Virus record (IMG/VR): IMGVR_UViG_3300022074_000215
Span: 1 to 31,897 of that record
Length of the DNA: 31,897 bases
DNA from: a virus
Reading direction: 5' to 3' (one strand)
Shown: positions 24,950 to 31,897 of the stretch, in pieces
Numbering within the stretch: the stretch's first letter is position 1
How the letters are laid out: the number at the start of each line of letters is the position of its first letter
Program-made: the position numbers and the translations under genes
Notes under the pieces: model-generated
Database searches by the model: none
Told to the model about the DNA's origin: nothing
What the model saw: only the letters and a program-made list of their open reading frames with translations

Positions 24950-25521
24950 ATGATATACAAATAGATGTCATAGATAATTTCTTTGATGAGGAATTACAAG
25001 ACGAAATTTTTAAAAAAATAAAGTCTTCTAAGTGGTCTTTCAATGGGGGTAGTTTGAGGAATCCTATCTGGCATGTTGACAATTTAGAACAGGATAAATT
25101 CTTTAGTCATTATGTTCAAGATTTGATTCTGAACAAATTTAATTTAATCAATTCAAAATGTATAAGGATATATGCGAATGGTCAAACAGGTGGTATGAAT
25201 GGAGATCCACATATAGATGATGGACATTTAACTTTCTTATATTTTGCAAATCCAACTTGGAATGTTGATTGGGGTGGTCATCTTGCATTTTTAAATATTT
25301 TAGGTAAAATGTATGATGGTGATGAATATGGAAATGTAGGTCAATCTTGGTATGATTGGGATTATGCACCAAGCATTGAAGATGAAATTGAAAAGGTAAT
25401 AACCTATAAACCAAATAGAGGAGTTCTCTTTCCCTCTAATCTTGTTCATTATGCGATGGCTCCCCATACATTTTTTAAAGGCATGAGAATCTCACTCGCA
25501 TACAAATTCTTTTTATATTGA
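24946..25521 (+). CDS. 2OG-Fe(II) oxygenase, P4H-like
   Basis: The 191-residue protein starts with IDVIDNFFDEELQDEIFKKI, a classic entry helix of this group, then shows GDPHIDDGHLTFLYFANPTW (His89-x-Asp91), WGGHLAFLN, ITYKPNRGVLFPSNLVHYAM (His168) and GMRISLAYKF (Arg181). All catalytic ligands are present, and GGHL replaces the usual GGEL/GGDL. The layout resembles bacterial P4H-type hydroxylases with small-molecule or protein substrates. A 30-residue acidic loop (DGDEYGNVGQSWYDWDYAPS) lies between the strands and may line the substrate site. Overlaps are ATGA upstream and TGATG downstream. Confidence 0.85.
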   Translation: MNDIQIDVIDNFFDEELQDEIFKKIKSSKWSFNGGSLRNPIWHVDNLEQDKFFSHYVQDLILNKFNLINSKCIRIYANGQTGGMNGDPHIDDGHLTFLYFANPTWNVDWGGHLAFLNILGKMYDGDEYGNVGQSWYDWDYAPSIEDEIEKVITYKPNRGVLFPSNLVHYAMAPHTFFKGMRISLAYKFFLY

Positions 25522-26150
25522 TGGAAACACTAGATACAGATTTATATAGAGATCCATTTCCCCATATGATTGTAAAAAACTTTTATAATGATAGTGAGTT
25601 GAAGTTGATATGGGAGGAACTAGATTTTTATACCAAACCTGATAAGTTATTAGATGCGAAATATTATGGTGGGGTAGTGACTCATACTAATTCAAAAGCA
25701 TTATGGTTAGATAAAATATATAAGGATAAATATCGAAGTCTATCTAACATATTAACTGTCAATCGAAAAGTATTTGATTCAGCAATTCTTGACGCATTTT
25801 CATCTGTTCATGATTGTTGTTCAATCGCTAGACATTCAAATAATGATCAAACAAAGATAAGATATTATCATGACGGTGATTATTATGAACCACATACAGA
25901 TAAAACTGTTCAATTTTTAGGTTTTTCATATTTCTATCGTGAACCAAAAAGATTTCAAGGGGGTGAGTTAATCTTTCCTAAGTATGATTATACTTTTGAT
26001 TGCCCTAATAATTCATTGATTATGATGCCCGGCTGGGTAGAACATGGTGTGTCTAAAATTTCAATCAAAAATTCAGATTACTTTGATGGATATGGAAGAT
26101 ATGCTGTTACGAGTTTCTTTAGTAATAAAGATAAGAAAGAAACTGAATAA
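25521..26150 (+). CDS. 2OG-Fe(II) oxygenase, P4H-like
   Basis: The 209-residue protein has DPFPHMIVKNFYNDSELKLI at the N-terminus, IRYYHDGDYYEPHTDKTVQF with His125-x-Asp127, GFSYFYREPKRFQGGELIFP, SLIMMPGWVEHGV (His175) and GRYAVTSFF (Arg193). The full iron and oxoglutarate set is present. ATG 25521 forms TGATG with the upstream stop; an in-frame TTG at 25518 is less likely. It is the last gene of the operon. Its final codons and stop overlap the 17-base repeat that carries a late promoter for the next fibre gene. Confidence 0.85.
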   Translation: METLDTDLYRDPFPHMIVKNFYNDSELKLIWEELDFYTKPDKLLDAKYYGGVVTHTNSKALWLDKIYKDKYRSLSNILTVNRKVFDSAILDAFSSVHDCCSIARHSNNDQTKIRYYHDGDYYEPHTDKTVQFLGFSYFYREPKRFQGGELIFPKYDYTFDCPNNSLIMMPGWVEHGVSKISIKNSDYFDGYGRYAVTSFFSNKDKKETE

Positions 26151-26153
26151 ATA
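26137..26153 (+). repeat. 17-base direct repeat copy B with late box AATAAATA
   Basis: AAGAAACTG followed by AATAAATA (26146-26153) is identical to 13962-13978. In both places it covers the last codons of one gene and a late promoter before the next. ATG 26173 lies 19 bases downstream. The two copies bracket the 12-kb fibre, adhesin and oxygenase block. Confidence 0.7.
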
Positions 26154-26172
26154 ACTAAAAATCTTATTATAA

Positions 26173-28893
26173 ATGGCTGATATAAGAAAGACCTTTAATT
26201 TCAGAGATGGGGTACAAGTAGACGATGAAGTTCTAGTTGTTAGAGGCAATCGTGTGGGTTTGGGTACTACGAGTCCAGATCAATTATTAGACGTAAGAGG
26301 AAATGCAAATATAACAGGAGTTACATCTACAGTAAACTTTAATGTAACTGGTGTTGGTACATTTAATCAGATTAAACTCGGAAGCGGAATTATATTAGGA
26401 AATGCGGGTGTCATCACAGCAACCACATTCTCTGGGGATGGTGCATCACTTACAAATATACCAACTTCACAATGGACAGATGTAGGAGCAGCATCAATAT
26501 ACAATGACGGTAGCGTGGGAGTGGGGACTACCAACCCAGCCAACCCTTTCCAAGTGGGTGGAGATCCTAATAATGGTATAGGAGTTGGATTTAGTACATC
26601 AGGCAATATAAAGGCATCTGGTATCATTACAGCGACCACGTTTTCAGGAGCATTAAATGGTAGTGTCACAGGTAATGTAACTGGAAATCTTACAGGTAAT
26701 GCAGATACAGCGACTTATGCAGGGGTAGCAGGGGTAGCGACTGTTGCACAAAACTTGACAGGAAATCCAAGTATAAGTGTAACTAACGTCAATGCTTCAG
26801 GTGTTGGAACATTCCCAAATCTGGTGACAACTGATTTAAGCACAGTCACCTTGAAGGGTTACAACTCACTCAGAGCCCCACATGGTACAACAGTTACGAT
26901 TGTTGTTACAGTTGCAGCAAAGACAGCAGCACACAGATATAACGGTTCAGGTAGTAGTAATGGATTTAAACTTGATGGTGTCGAAGCACCTTACTTAACT
27001 CTCACACCCGGCCGTACTTACCGTTTTGATGTTTCAGATGGTACAAACGCAGGTCATCCATTAAGATTTTATTATGATGTAGATAAGACAACACCATATA
27101 CTACAGGTGTCACAGCATCAGGTAATGCAGGTGTATCAGGAAGTTATGTTGATTTAGTTATCTCAGATACTACACCAAGTGTCTTACATTATCAATGTTC
27201 ATCTCATTCTAAGATGGGTAACTCAGTTCAAACTGGGTCAAATATTTTAGATACAGAGCATAACTCACAGGTACGAGGTACGTTAACTGCAACTTCATTG
27301 GTTGGAGCATTAACTGGTAATGTCGCAGGTAATGTTACAGGTAATTTAACTGGAACTGCTGTTACTTCAACTACATTCTTTGGAAACGTAACTGGTACAG
27401 GAATAACTGCTACAACATTTACAGGGTCATTAGTCGGTGGTGTAACTGGAAACGTCACAGGACTGATAAATTCAGTCGGTGTATCTACGATTACTAGATT
27501 ATCTACAACAAATATAACTGCTACTGGTGTCTCTACATTTACTGATATTGATATAAGTGGAACAGCAGACTTACCAAATGTTTATACATCAGGTATTGGT
27601 ACATTTACGAGATCATTTGCGACTAATTTAAATGTCTCAGGTGTCTCTACATTTGGAAATAATATTGTTGCACAGGGTAATCTAGATGTAGATGGACTGA
27701 CAACTTTAGATGATGTTAATGTATCAGCAGCTGCTACGATTGCAAAGGCAGTTATCTCTGCACTTAATGTCTCAGGTGTCACAACATCCACAGGTGGATT
27801 TGTAGGTGCATTGACAGGAAATGCAACTGGATTATCAGGTACACCAACTGTAGTTGTTAATGGATTAACAGCAACCACATCAAAGTTAGGTGTGTCAACA
27901 GCTACGAGTATTGGTATAGGTACTGACACAGCAAATGCAAATTTACAAATTCATAATGCTTCAGGTGCATCATCTATTGTAGTTGGTCAAAACTCAGCAG
28001 TTGCAGATAATAATTTACAATTAAGATATGGTGGTGGAGCATCAGCATATAGTACTTCTGACTCTGTTGACTTAATTAACTATGGAGATGGAAACCTTAA
28101 CTCATTTATAACTGGAACAAGTAATTTCAATTGGTTGAAAGGAAATTCAAATATCTTGATGTCTCTTACAGATTCAGGTAATTTAGGTATTGGTAAGACA
28201 GACCCTACTGATAGATTACATGTTCAAGGTAATGCCAGAATTACAGGTGTGACTACATTTACTGGAAATGTCACGATGAGTAACTTGACAGTTCCAATAC
28301 TGAATATCGCTGACGTATCTGCAAACCTAATTGGTAATGTTAACTCTGCGGGTATATCAACATTCAGACTTATGCACATAGATGGTGTAGGAGAGGGTAT
28401 TGGTGTTGGTGGAACTGCAAGTGGAAACTTTATTAACGCTGGTAATACACCATTGAACACAACATTTGTTGGTTCTGCAACTACTAACACCAGTAGAATT
28501 TTCTCTAGAGAAGGTGCTGTAGGAGTTGGAACTGATAGATTTACACATTTAGGAGGAGGTTCCGTTCCATCATTGGAAGTGAGAGGTGCGACTATGGTTC
28601 ATGGTGGTTTCTTTAAAGTTGGTGGAAAATCATCCCCTGTAACAGACCAAAATGCAAGATCACTGATCGACTTTAGTGAGGCCACTTCTGCTCATGACGC
28701 AGGTAATCCACTTGCACCAGTAGCATACATGATTGTACCAAGAGGTACAACAGCACAGAGAAACGCTCTAAGAGATGGTATTTCAGGTTCGACAACTCTG
28801 ATGACAGGTTCGATGTTCTATGATACTGATTTAAATAAATTATGTGTATATGACAATGGTGGTTGGAAAGGAGTTACACTCGGAGCATTGTAA
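26173..28893 (+). CDS. Tail fibre protein with embedded cupredoxin-like domain
   Basis: The 906-residue protein has an N-terminal ADIRKTFNFRDGVQVDDEVL motif shared by fibres of marine T4-like phages and a repetitive shaft: VGLGTTSPDQLLDVRGNA, ITATTFSGDGASLTNIP, GNVTGNLTGNADTA and many copies of SGVSTF/TGVSTF. At about 232-355 a non-repeat domain is inserted with LTPGRTYRFDVSDGTNAGHP and SVLHYQCSSHSKMGNSV. His295, Cys342, His345 and Met348 have type-1 copper-site order. The C-terminus (about 815-906) ends SMFYDTDLNKLCVYDNGGWK and GVTLGAL, a common fibre end domain. It probably forms a trimeric tail fibre. It is behind the AATAAATA late box. Confidence 0.8.
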   Translation: MADIRKTFNFRDGVQVDDEVLVVRGNRVGLGTTSPDQLLDVRGNANITGVTSTVNFNVTGVGTFNQIKLGSGIILGNAGVITATTFSGDGASLTNIPTSQWTDVGAASIYNDGSVGVGTTNPANPFQVGGDPNNGIGVGFSTSGNIKASGIITATTFSGALNGSVTGNVTGNLTGNADTATYAGVAGVATVAQNLTGNPSISVTNVNASGVGTFPNLVTTDLSTVTLKGYNSLRAPHGTTVTIVVTVAAKTAAHRYNGSGSSNGFKLDGVEAPYLTLTPGRTYRFDVSDGTNAGHPLRFYYDVDKTTPYTTGVTASGNAGVSGSYVDLVISDTTPSVLHYQCSSHSKMGNSVQTGSNILDTEHNSQVRGTLTATSLVGALTGNVAGNVTGNLTGTAVTSTTFFGNVTGTGITATTFTGSLVGGVTGNVTGLINSVGVSTITRLSTTNITATGVSTFTDIDISGTADLPNVYTSGIGTFTRSFATNLNVSGVSTFGNNIVAQGNLDVDGLTTLDDVNVSAAATIAKAVISALNVSGVTTSTGGFVGALTGNATGLSGTPTVVVNGLTATTSKLGVSTATSIGIGTDTANANLQIHNASGASSIVVGQNSAVADNNLQLRYGGGASAYSTSDSVDLINYGDGNLNSFITGTSNFNWLKGNSNILMSLTDSGNLGIGKTDPTDRLHVQGNARITGVTTFTGNVTMSNLTVPILNIADVSANLIGNVNSAGISTFRLMHIDGVGEGIGVGGTASGNFINAGNTPLNTTFVGSATTNTSRIFSREGAVGVGTDRFTHLGGGSVPSLEVRGATMVHGGFFKVGGKSSPVTDQNARSLIDFSEATSAHDAGNPLAPVAYMIVPRGTTAQRNALRDGISGSTTLMTGSMFYDTDLNKLCVYDNGGWKGVTLGAL

Positions 28894-28903
28894 AGTAGAA
28901 CAC

Positions 28904-28932
28904 TTGACAATTATACATACCTTTGGTATGGT
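28904..28932 (+). promoter_or_regulatory. Sigma70-type promoter with extended -10 and an overlapping palindrome
   Basis: TTGACA (28904-28909), a 17-base spacer and TATGGT (28927-28932) preceded by TGG make an extended -10 promoter. A perfect palindrome CATACC-TTT-GGTATG covers 28916-28930 and so lies across the spacer and the -10. It is a candidate operator. AAGGTGG (28956-28962) directly precedes ATG 28963. Confidence 0.58.
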
Positions 28933-28962
28933 TGTCGGAGAGGTATATAAACTTTAAGGTGG

Positions 28963-29649
28963 ATGCCAGACATTTTTAATGTTTTCCCATTGACGATATA
29001 TGTTGATAAGGTAAGCAAGCACGAGATTTATAAAGAGGATTTTTACAAGTTATATCCGAAGTATGATTATGTCGAGAATGAGAGATCGAATACTGTAAGT
29101 GAAGGACAGGTTGACCCACTCATACATCTCGAACCATCTTTAAATCCATTATTCACAGAGATCGCAGGTCATGTGAGAAGGTATATACATGATACTTTGA
29201 AGTTTCGAGATATATTCAACATCACATTCACAAAGACATGGTTGTCTCGTATGAGAGATTGTAGTGAGATACCTTTACATATACATTCGACAAGTCATAT
29301 TTCATTTGTATATTATTTAAATACCCCACCAAATTCACATAAACTTACATTTCATAATCCACATTGCTCAAATAGTTTATTCAAGACATCAACTTCTGAT
29401 AAGGGCATTGCTGATATGAATATGGTAGAGGAATATAATTTACTGAACTCAAATACATTCTATCTGAATCCACAGGAGGGATGTGTGATTTTATTTCCAA
29501 GTAGTGTGTTGCATGGAACTGAATCGGTGGTGTCAGATTTCAAAGGTGAGAGGTTGGCGATAGTCGGTGACATCACATTAATATTAAAAGAAGAACATCT
29601 ACAATTTACAAATGGATATGTCGATCAAAAGTATTGGAGACAGTTCTAA
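28963..29649 (+). CDS. 2OG-Fe(II) oxygenase, Oxy_5 type
   Basis: The 228-residue protein starts PDIFNVFPLTIYVDKVSKHE and has TKTWLSRMRDCSEIPLHIHS, TSHISFVYYLNTPPNSHKLT, a variable loop, and EGCVILFPSSVLHGTESV followed by GERLAIVGDITLIL. This is the pattern of the putative 2OG-Fe(II) oxygenase group with H-x-H-P-x-S-type first motif (His106, His108), distal His184 and Arg197. The family is common in marine T4-like phages. It stands alone behind its own extended -10 promoter, away from the operon, and immediately upstream of uvsW. Confidence 0.78.
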   Translation: MPDIFNVFPLTIYVDKVSKHEIYKEDFYKLYPKYDYVENERSNTVSEGQVDPLIHLEPSLNPLFTEIAGHVRRYIHDTLKFRDIFNITFTKTWLSRMRDCSEIPLHIHSTSHISFVYYLNTPPNSHKLTFHNPHCSNSLFKTSTSDKGIADMNMVEEYNLLNSNTFYLNPQEGCVILFPSSVLHGTESVVSDFKGERLAIVGDITLILKEEHLQFTNGYVDQKYWRQF

Positions 29650-29664
29650 AACTGACACATAGAC

Positions 29665-29693
29665 TTCCCAACGTAGGTATTTTTTGCTATAAT
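29665..29693 (+). promoter_or_regulatory. Extended -10 promoter before uvsW
   Basis: TGC-TATAAT (29685-29693) is a consensus extended -10; TTCCCA (29665-29670) at a 17-base spacing is a 4-of-6 -35. The predicted start is about 29700, just before AAAGGA (29704-29709). Confidence 0.65.
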
Positions 29694-29714
29694 GAATATA
29701 TCTAAAGGATTTTG

Positions 29715-30887
29715 ATGCAACTAAGACCCCACCAAGAGAAAGCAATTAAGGCAATGTTAAAGCACGACAAGGGACAAGTGATTGTTCCTACTGGTGGTGG
29801 CAAGACTATCTGTATGATACAGGATGCCATTGAGCAATTCAAGAGTGATACACTCAAAACTATTGTGGTAGTTGCACCTCGTATTCTATTGGCAAATCAG
29901 TTGAGTGAAGAGTTCCTTGAGTTTATTGATGACGTTGATGTACTTCATGTTCATAGTGGAGAGACACATCATGAAAGTACAACTAAGTCTAAAGTAATTG
30001 AGGAGTGGTGTTGGGCAAGTAAAAGACATCAACTCATATTCACTACATATCATTCTTTACATAAGATACAAGATGCTACAGCTGCATTAGTAGATACTGT
30101 TTATTTTGATGAAGCACATAACGCTACTCAGAGAAACTTTATTGAAGCAGTAGAGCATCATTCAATGTATGCACCTCGCAACTATTTCTTTACAGCGACA
30201 CCGAAGCACTCATATACACCTTTCAAGGTTGGTATGAATGACACAGATATATTTGGTGGTGTCATTTGTAATGTTGGAGCCCCTAAGTTAGTCAAGCAGG
30301 GATATATTTTACCACCTAAAGTCAAGATCAAGAAGTTCAATATCCTTGAAGATAAGCAAGAAGTTGCTGAGAGAGACTCAAAGCATTTAATTGAGACACT
30401 TGATGAGAATGGCATCAATAAGAGTTTAATTTGTGCAAGATCAACAAAGCAGATTGTCAGACTATTTACTGACTCAGATTTTGCTCTTGATCTTGAGAAT
30501 CGTGGATACTCATGGATGTTTATTACAGCAAAGACAGGTGGTGTTATCAATGGTAAGAAAGTTGATAGAGAAACATTTTTCAATACTCTCAACAGTTGGG
30601 GTCAAGATCCAAACCACAAATTTGTAGTTGCACATCATAGCATACTTTCCGAAGGTATCAATGTCAAGGGTCTTGAAGCGGTATTGTTCATGAGAAAGAT
30701 GGACTTCATAGGTATCAGTCAGTCTATTGGTCGTGTAATCAGGAAGGGCGATGCTTCAAAGACATTCGGATTGATTTGTGTACCAGTTTATGATAAGGTT
30801 GGTCTAAGCACTTCTAGGAGTGTTGAGGCAGTAGTTGATACTGTATTCAATCAAGGTAAACCAGCCATCTCAGTAGTCAGATCATGA
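29715..30887 (+). CDS. uvsW: UvsW-like DNA/RNA-DNA helicase (DEAH, SF2)
   Basis: The 390-residue protein has SF2 helicase motifs in order: Q-like LRPHQEKAI (3-11), Walker A PTGGGKT (25-31), Ia VVAPRILLANQL, motif II DEAH (132-135), motif III FFTATP (158-163), and motif VI QSIGRVIRKG (336-345). In T4 UvsW unwinds branched DNA and R-loops and shifts replication to the recombination-dependent mode. T4 UvsW is about 500 residues; this copy starts at the helicase core and lacks the N-terminal DNA-binding domain, as marine relatives may. I chose ATG 29715 because AAAGGA lies 5 bases upstream; an in-frame TTG (29712) precedes it. The end overlaps the next gene by ATGA. Confidence 0.82.
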   Translation: MQLRPHQEKAIKAMLKHDKGQVIVPTGGGKTICMIQDAIEQFKSDTLKTIVVVAPRILLANQLSEEFLEFIDDVDVLHVHSGETHHESTTKSKVIEEWCWASKRHQLIFTTYHSLHKIQDATAALVDTVYFDEAHNATQRNFIEAVEHHSMYAPRNYFFTATPKHSYTPFKVGMNDTDIFGGVICNVGAPKLVKQGYILPPKVKIKKFNILEDKQEVAERDSKHLIETLDENGINKSLICARSTKQIVRLFTDSDFALDLENRGYSWMFITAKTGGVINGKKVDRETFFNTLNSWGQDPNHKFVVAHHSILSEGINVKGLEAVLFMRKMDFIGISQSIGRVIRKGDASKTFGLICVPVYDKVGLSTSRSVEAVVDTVFNQGKPAISVVRS

Positions 30888-31423
30888 AGAAAAACTCATT
30901 CTCTTATAGCGAAGGTTCATATCTAAGTCTCAAAGCAACAATGCACAAGTGGGGAGATCCCAACTGGACAAGGTTTCTTACAAGAATATTTTATAACTCA
31001 ATGTTTGGTGCGGGTACAAATCCAACTGGATTTATAAGTGAGTCCGCACTTCAAAACAAATTAAATAAGGAGAAAACTTGTCAAGATCATTACTTGAGTC
31101 CACAGTTCATGGGTCGTATGATACTTGATAATCAAGAGAAATATCTATCTGATCTTGAAACCTACACAAAGATATTCAATATTGCTTGTTCGACTGTTGA
31201 GGTTACAGTTGAGGAGAATAGCATACTCAGGCAATACACATCGAATAAGGATAATGATTATAAGGTGTTTGTACCCACAGATCAGAAGTATGAGAGAGCA
31301 GGGATTAAGTTATGCAAGAGACCAGAGGGTAAAAAACTATGGAAATATGCACAATTAACAGAAGATCAGTTGTTTTTCCCTGATGATCTGATAGAATATG
31401 AGAAACAGTTTTTAGTATCATGA
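30884..31423 (+). CDS. Unknown protein downstream of uvsW (179 aa)
   Basis: I do not recognise a named family. The N-terminus has SEGSYLSLKATMHKWGDPNW and the middle GFISESALQNKLNKEKTCQD, HYLSPQFMGRMILDNQEKYL, followed by a helical stretch (TYTKIFNIACSTVEVTVEEN) and FVPTDQKYERAGIKLCKRPE. The fold looks mixed alpha/beta and soluble. The HxLSPQxxGR motif with the following helix could mark a restriction-endonuclease-like or DNA-binding protein, but no catalytic set is confirmed. It overlaps uvsW (ATGA) and the next gene (ATGA), so it likely serves DNA metabolism with UvsW. Confidence 0.68.
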   Translation: MKKNSFSYSEGSYLSLKATMHKWGDPNWTRFLTRIFYNSMFGAGTNPTGFISESALQNKLNKEKTCQDHYLSPQFMGRMILDNQEKYLSDLETYTKIFNIACSTVEVTVEENSILRQYTSNKDNDYKVFVPTDQKYERAGIKLCKRPEGKKLWKYAQLTEDQLFFPDDLIEYEKQFLVS

Positions 31424-31647
31424 CAGATAAAGAACTCAGATCACTATACAATTTCTACAAGAATAGTGAGAAAGGATTTGTAACGAGGGATGGGTATGCA
31501 GCTATCCCATCTGACGGAAAGAAGGTCGGTGTGGTGTACATGGGAGAGATACTTAAGTTTTGTCGTAACGAGGACTCAGCACATAACTTTATAGCACAAC
31601 ACAGAAAGACGGTCAAGAAACTGTCACAAAAGAATGGCACAGCATAA
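31420..31647 (+). CDS. Unknown small protein (75 aa)
   Basis: The protein (MTDKELRSLYNFYKNSEKGF, then a YAAIPSDGKKVGVVYMGEIL segment, then a basic helix ending KKLSQKNGTA) is soluble and has no motif I recognise. ATGA overlap puts it in the uvsW operon. Its stop lies inside a perfect palindrome (31641-31657), so the palindrome would end or regulate this transcript. Confidence 0.62.
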   Translation: MTDKELRSLYNFYKNSEKGFVTRDGYAAIPSDGKKVGVVYMGEILKFCRNEDSAHNFIAQHRKTVKKLSQKNGTA

Positions 31648-31657
31648 AATTTATGCT
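31641..31657. repeat. Perfect palindrome AGCATAAA-A-TTTATGCT
   Basis: Eight-base arms around a single A. It overlaps the stop of the 75-residue gene and is followed by TATAAT (31660-31665). Too AT-rich and without a T-tract for a confident terminator; a DNA operator is as likely. Confidence 0.55.
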
Positions 31658-31683
31658 AATATAATAATATAGATAAAAGGATT

Positions 31684-31824
31684 ATGAAACACAAAGTTGA
31701 ACTCTATGTTGCAGGGCGAGTCTTTAATGAGCAAGTCTATGCAAAGAACTATGATGAAGCAAGACAGGTAGCACTTGCAAGAAATCCTAATGCTAGGGTT
31801 GTAAGTGTAACTGCTGTTCTATAA
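31684..31824 (+). CDS. Small conserved-type unknown protein (46 aa)
   Basis: MKHKVELYVAGRVFNEQVYA, then KNYDEARQVALARNPNARVV and SVTAVL. The product is a strand-helix-strand miniature fold, similar in look to short unknown proteins common in cyanophages. AAAGG (31676-31680) lies just before ATG 31684 and TATAAT (31660-31665) stands 19 bases upstream without a good -35. The stop overlaps the late box TATAAATA of the following gene. It is too short for most gene callers but the ribosome site, codon usage and protein-like pattern support it. Confidence 0.62.
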   Translation: MKHKVELYVAGRVFNEQVYAKNYDEARQVALARNPNARVVSVTAVL

Positions 31825-31827
31825 ATA
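31820..31827 (+). promoter_or_regulatory. Late promoter box TATAAATA
   Basis: A perfect late box overlaps the stop of the 46-residue gene, 19 bases before ATG 31847. Confidence 0.55.
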
Positions 31828-31846
31828 AGGAAACTCATATAGTATC

Positions 31847-31897
31847 ATGCACGATCAAAACTCAATCGACAAAAATGAGACACCCTCTATGAAATAT
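31847..31897 (+). CDS. Start of a gene cut by the window edge
   Basis: Seventeen codons (MHDQNSIDKNETPSMKY) are open to the end. The late box at 31820-31827 suggests a structural or late gene. There is no good ribosome site before ATG 31847; ATG 31889 is in the same frame. The product cannot be assigned from this length. Confidence 0.35.
   Translation, partial: MHDQNSIDKNETPSMKY

Noticed and set aside
26367-28490. Several minus-strand Val/Pro/Thr-rich open frames
   Set aside because: They are antisense to the repetitive fibre gene, have low-complexity sequence and no ribosome sites.
12062-28893. Repeats in the fibre genes as a CRISPR or satellite array
   Set aside because: The repeats are protein-level fibre repeats (GNVTGN, SGVSTF, NLxxDSN) with drifting DNA sequence and no regular spacers.
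28916-28932. Hairpin as an intrinsic terminator of the fibre gene
   Set aside because: No T-tract follows the stem; the position across a promoter fits an operator better.

Overview
The window is an AT-rich, gene-dense piece of a T4-like tailed phage (contractile-tail myovirus) genome. The recognisable genes are the C-terminus of the ssDNA-binding protein gp32, baseplate gp53, a gp48-type tube cap, head-completion gp4, baseplate gp26, a UvsW-type helicase, tail fibres and several 2-oxoglutarate/Fe(II) oxygenases. That mix, together with late-promoter boxes of the form NATAAATA, is typical of marine T4-like phages of cyanobacteria or SAR11. No photosynthesis or other host-specific marker lies in the window, so the host is an inference. 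No tRNA, CRISPR array, insertion sequence or integrase was seen.

Layout. (1) 2-394: end of gp32, closed by a strong intrinsic terminator. (2) 423-2854, minus strand: four overlapping genes, gp4, an unknown gene, gp48-like and gp53. (3) 2890-13672, plus strand: tail-tube initiator-like protein, gp26 with a small gp51-like frame behind it, a tape-measure-like protein and a partner, a gp27-like hub, a gp5-type OB protein, a large structural protein, a beta-spike protein and a collar-domain fibre. (4) 13736-21659: two small genes, a 2106-residue structural/fibre protein with a C-terminal S74 chaperone, and a glycine-rich adhesin-like protein. (5) 21699-26150: eight tightly overlapping genes, five of them 2OG-Fe(II) oxygenases. 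(6) 26173-31897: a 906-residue fibre with an embedded cupredoxin-like domain, a sixth oxygenase, UvsW-like helicase and small unknown genes.

How it fits together. Regions 2-4 supply the tail tube, tape measure, baseplate hub and spike, and fibres. The most striking signal is at the gp26 stop codon. A T TTT TTC heptamer, a 6-nt spacer and a 9-bp hairpin point exactly into the gp51-like frame, and a tape-measure-like gene follows. This is the lambda G/GT/H arrangement of tail-assembly chaperones, seen here in a T4-type baseplate gene pair. The oxygenase operon between the adhesin and the second fibre gene suggests hydroxylation of virion or host targets. Extended -10 sigma70-type promoters stand before the non-structural cassettes, while NATAAATA late boxes stand before structural ones and sometimes before both kinds.
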